Notes under the pieces: generated by a model
Seen by the model: only the letters and a program-made list of their open reading frames with translations
The model's database searches: none
Told to the model about the DNA's origin: nothing
Part shown: positions 61,431-64,000 of the stretch, one piece after another
Position numbering within the stretch: position 1 is the stretch's first letter
Layout: each line of letters opens with the position of its first letter
NCBI RefSeq assembly: GCF_000284515.1
Contig: NC_017668.1
Coordinates: 1,984,001 to 2,048,000 of the forward strand
DNA length: 64,000 nucleotides
Reading direction: 5' to 3'
From: Halobacillus halophilus DSM 2266
GTDB taxonomy: Bacteria; Bacillota; Bacilli; Bacillales; Halobacillaceae
Made by a program: the position numbers and the translations under genes

Positions 61431-62516
61431 ATGAATTACTTACATTTAGACCTGCAGTTCTTTGCAGCAGACGAAAAAACAGAAAAAGCTACGCCTAAGA
61501 AGAGACAGGATAGTCGAAATAAAGGACAGGTTCCCAAAAGCCAGGATGTAAATACCGGCTTTCTTCTATTAATGGTATTTGGCGTCCTGTTTTTACTGGG
61601 GAGCCAAATGAAGTCAACTATGACAGGAATGTATGAACATGCGTTTCAAGAATATATTCACTGGGATGTAACTGAAATGCAAGTTCATACGATTTTTGTC
61701 GAAATGACCTGGGAAATTAGTAAAGTCCTTGCTCCTATAATGGGGGTGGCTATTGTAGCTGGTATAGCATCTAATCTTTTGCAGGTGGGCATTATGTTCA
61801 CCGGTGAGCCATTAAAAGTGGATTTAAAAAAGCTGGATCCTATCCAGGGAGCAAAAAAAATATTTTCAGCACGGGCTCTCGTCGAGCTTGTAAAGTCCTT
61901 GCTGAAAATTACCATGGTAGGCTCTATAACATTTGCGATCATCTGGGTTAATAAAGATGAAATGATGCTGATGTCCCAGAAATCCGTACAGGCAGCCCTC
62001 GCTTTTTTTGGTAACACTACTATTTTAATGGGGCTTGCTTCAGCACTCGCCCTGCTTATTCTCTCCGTTATCGATTATACATATCAGCGCTACGATCATG
62101 AGAAAAATATACGAATGTCTAAAAAAGACATTAAAGATGAACATAAGAACATGGAAGGGGATCCACAGATTAAAGCAAAAATTAAAGAGAAGCAGCGGCA
62201 AATGTCTGCTTCCCGCATGATGAGTGAAGTCCCTGATGCGGATGTGGTAATTACGAACCCCACCCATTATGCAATTGCTGTAAAGTACAGTGAGGATCAG
62301 GGAGATGCGCCTTATATTGTCGCTAAAGGGGTTGATTTTATCGCTTTAAAGATTAAAGAAGTAGCTAAAGCAAACAACGTAGTTACCGTTGAGAACCGTT
62401 CTTTGGCAAGAGCTTTGTATAAAAACACTGAGATCGATCAGCCCATTGATGAGCAATTCTATAAAGCAGTAGCAGAGATTCTTGCTTACGTATATCAATT
62501 GGAGAAAAAAATCTAA
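61431..62516 (+). CDS. flhB: Flagellar export switch protein FlhB
   Basis: A 361-residue substrate-specificity switch. N-terminal KTEKATPKKRQDSRNKGQVPKSQDV, four membrane helices (about 30–215), and a cytoplasmic domain with the autocleavage motif NPTHYAIAVKY near 274–284. FliK (52426) would trigger the switch. The small YlqH protein at 35154 resembles the part after NPTH. Confidence 0.97.
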   Translation: MNYLHLDLQFFAADEKTEKATPKKRQDSRNKGQVPKSQDVNTGFLLLMVFGVLFLLGSQMKSTMTGMYEHAFQEYIHWDVTEMQVHTIFVEMTWEISKVLAPIMGVAIVAGIASNLLQVGIMFTGEPLKVDLKKLDPIQGAKKIFSARALVELVKSLLKITMVGSITFAIIWVNKDEMMLMSQKSVQAALAFFGNTTILMGLASALALLILSVIDYTYQRYDHEKNIRMSKKDIKDEHKNMEGDPQIKAKIKEKQRQMSASRMMSEVPDADVVITNPTHYAIAVKYSEDQGDAPYIVAKGVDFIALKIKEVAKANNVVTVENRSLARALYKNTEIDQPIDEQFYKAVAEILAYVYQLEKKI

Positions 62517-62534
62517 AGTAAAGGAGGCCCACTG

Positions 62535-64000
62535 ATGTCAGCAAGAGATTTATCCGTTTTATTAGGCGTGATCCTGATCATCGTCATGCTTGTGATTCCG
62601 CTTCCGGGGTGGCTCCTTAGTTTTTTTATTCTCATTAATATTACGCTTGCTCTGATTGTCATTTTAGTTTCAATGAATATGGAGGAAGCGCTACAATTTG
62701 CTGTTTTTCCAACCCTATTATTATTGCTTACATTATTTCGACTTGGTTTAAATGTTTCAACAACCCGTTCCATTCTGTCCGAAGCCGAAGCGGGAGGTGT
62801 GATTGCTACATTTGGAACTTTCGTTATCGGAGGAAACCCTTTGGTTGGATTTGTCGTATTTGTCATTCTGGTTATTATTCAATTTCTAGTAATCACGAAA
62901 GGGGCAGAGCGTGTATCTGAAGTAGCCGCTCGATTTACCTTAGATGCTATGCCCGGAAAACAGATGAGTATAGATGCTGATTTGAATGCAGGTATGATTA
63001 ATGAACACCAAGCTAAAGAGCGCAGAGAAAAAATTGAAAATGAGTCCGATTTTTATGGAGCGATGGACGGAGCAAGTAAGTTTGTTAAAGGAGACGCTAT
63101 AGCCGGTATTATCATTGTACTTATTAATATAGTGTTTGGTTTAATTATAGGAATGGTCCAGATGGGCATGTCCTTTAGTGAAGCAATTGATACCTATATG
63201 CGATTAACCATAGGGGATGGTCTTGTCAGTCAAATTCCTGCCCTGCTTATATCTACAGCTACCGGAATTGTAGTCACGCGCGTAGCTTCTCAGGGTAATT
63301 TAAGTACAGATGTAACTAGTCAGCTGCTCCGGTATCCTAAATTGTTATATATAGCTGCTGGAACTATTTTTCTATTAGGTTTAACTCCGATTCCATTCTT
63401 TCTTACAACTCTTATAGCTTCCGTGTTAGGATTTGGGGCTTACTGGCTCTCTAGAGAAGTTGAAGAACCAGTTGAAAATGAGTCCGAAGAGCTGGATGAA
63501 ACAGAAAGTGATCAAATGAAATCGCCCGAAAATGTGGTTAACTTAATCAGTATGGATCCGATTGAGTTTGAATTTGGCTATGCACTTATTCCGATCGCTG
63601 ATTCAAATCAGGGAGGGGACTTATTAGACCGGATTGTCATGATCCGGAGACAGTTGGCTATCGAATTAGGGATAGTCATTCCTGTTGTAAGAATAAGGGA
63701 CAACATCCAGCTGCATCCGAATGAATATCGGTTAAAGATAAAAGGAAATGAGGCGGCACGCGGCGAGCTTCTGCTTGATCATTATTTAGCCATGAGCCCA
63801 GGAGACGAAGATGAGGAATTAGAAGGAATCGAAACGCAGGAACCTGCCTTCGGTTTACCGGCCAAATGGGTTACTGAGGACCTGAAAGATGAAGCAGAAT
63901 TATCTGGCTATACCGTAGTTGATCCTCCATCTGTTGTATCCACTCATATTACTGAGGTAATTAAACAGCACGCCCATTCCCTCCTTGGACGTCAAGAAAC
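62535..64000 (+). CDS. flhA: Flagellar export protein FlhA, N-terminal part
   Basis: Open from ATG 62535 (behind AAGGAGG) to the right edge, giving 488 residues of a protein usually near 680. About eight membrane helices cover residues 8–310. The FHIPEP signature region is RLGLNVSTTRSIL with AGGVIATFGTFVIGGNPLVG; GDAIAGIIIVLINIVFG and SQIPALLISTATGIVVTRV follow. The cytoplasmic substrate-docking domain begins near residue 330 and continues outside the window. Confidence 0.97.
   Translation, partial: MSARDLSVLLGVILIIVMLVIPLPGWLLSFFILINITLALIVILVSMNMEEALQFAVFPTLLLLLTLFRLGLNVSTTRSILSEAEAGGVIATFGTFVIGGNPLVGFVVFVILVIIQFLVITKGAERVSEVAARFTLDAMPGKQMSIDADLNAGMINEHQAKERREKIENESDFYGAMDGASKFVKGDAIAGIIIVLINIVFGLIIGMVQMGMSFSEAIDTYMRLTIGDGLVSQIPALLISTATGIVVTRVASQGNLSTDVTSQLLRYPKLLYIAAGTIFLLGLTPIPFFLTTLIASVLGFGAYWLSREVEEPVENESEELDETESDQMKSPENVVNLISMDPIEFEFGYALIPIADSNQGGDLLDRIVMIRRQLAIELGIVIPVVRIRDNIQLHPNEYRLKIKGNEAARGELLLDHYLAMSPGDEDEELEGIETQEPAFGLPAKWVTEDLKDEAELSGYTVVDPPSVVSTHITEVIKQHAHSLLGRQE

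Noticed and set aside
1-64000. Mobile elements, prophage, CRISPR, toxin–antitoxin or defence islands
   Set aside because: No transposase, integrase other than XerC, phage gene, repeat array or defence domain was seen; gene order over most of the window is that of the conserved Bacillaceae core.

Overview
The window is a stretch of low-GC Firmicutes chromosome. Its long central block follows the order recG–fapR–plsX–fabD–fabG–acpP–rnc–smc–ftsY–ylxM–ffh–rpsP–khpA–ylqD–rimM–trmD–rplS–rbgA–rnhB–ylqG–ylqH–sucCD–dprA–topA–xerC–hslVU–codY–fla/che operon. As recalled, this is the order in Bacillus subtilis, so the organism is a member of the Bacillaceae. Acidic proteins and divergence from B. subtilis suggest a halophilic or halotolerant relative such as Halobacillus or a neighbour. 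That genus assignment is inference only.

Layout. (1) 1–11.9 kb is an accessory region of single genes on both strands, most closed by their own hairpin terminators: an aldehyde dehydrogenase tail, a SET-domain protein, a 3-methyladenine DNA glycosylase, a decayed sodium:solute symporter, a short-chain dehydrogenase, a carboxymuconolactone-decarboxylase-like protein, a small basic protein behind a Fur box, a divergent MurE-like ligase, a secreted SLH-anchored nucleotidase, a Tyr-rich small protein and an AzgA-type purine permease. (2) 11.9–15.5 kb: sdaAB–sdaAA–recG. (3) 15.6–16.5 kb: an LD-carboxypeptidase between recG and fapR. (4) 16.5–20.9 kb: the FapR-controlled fatty-acid/phospholipid operon with a clear FapR operator, then acpP and rnc. 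(5) 21.0–35.4 kb: smc, the signal recognition particle genes, ribosomal proteins S16 and L19 with rRNA/tRNA maturation factors, signal peptidase I, RNase HII, and the ylqG–ylqH pair. (6) 35.6–45.1 kb: sucCD, dprA, topA, xerC, hslVU, codY. No trmFO lies between topA and xerC, where it is expected. (7) 45.4–64.0 kb: the flagellar basal-body/export operon from flgB to flhA, which runs off the right edge.

How the genes work together. The core genes are arranged in co-directional, often overlapping operons: lipid synthesis (FapR), protein targeting (FtsY/Ffh/YlxM), ribosome maturation (RimM, TrmD, RbgA, KhpA), DNA processing (RecG, Smc, TopA, XerC, DprA, RNase HII), proteolysis and nutrient sensing (HslVU, CodY) and motility. 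No tRNA, rRNA, CRISPR array, insertion sequence or prophage was seen.

Most of the window is conserved housekeeping DNA. The points most worth a second look are: the MurE-like ligase whose acceptor-binding motifs are both replaced; YlqG/YlqH, which look like a second FliK/FlhB-tail pair without the FlhB cleavage motif; a perfect consensus promoter and possible small RNA in the trmFO-less gap; a Fur-box-linked small basic protein; and an HslV whose second residue rules out simple exposure of an N-terminal nucleophile.
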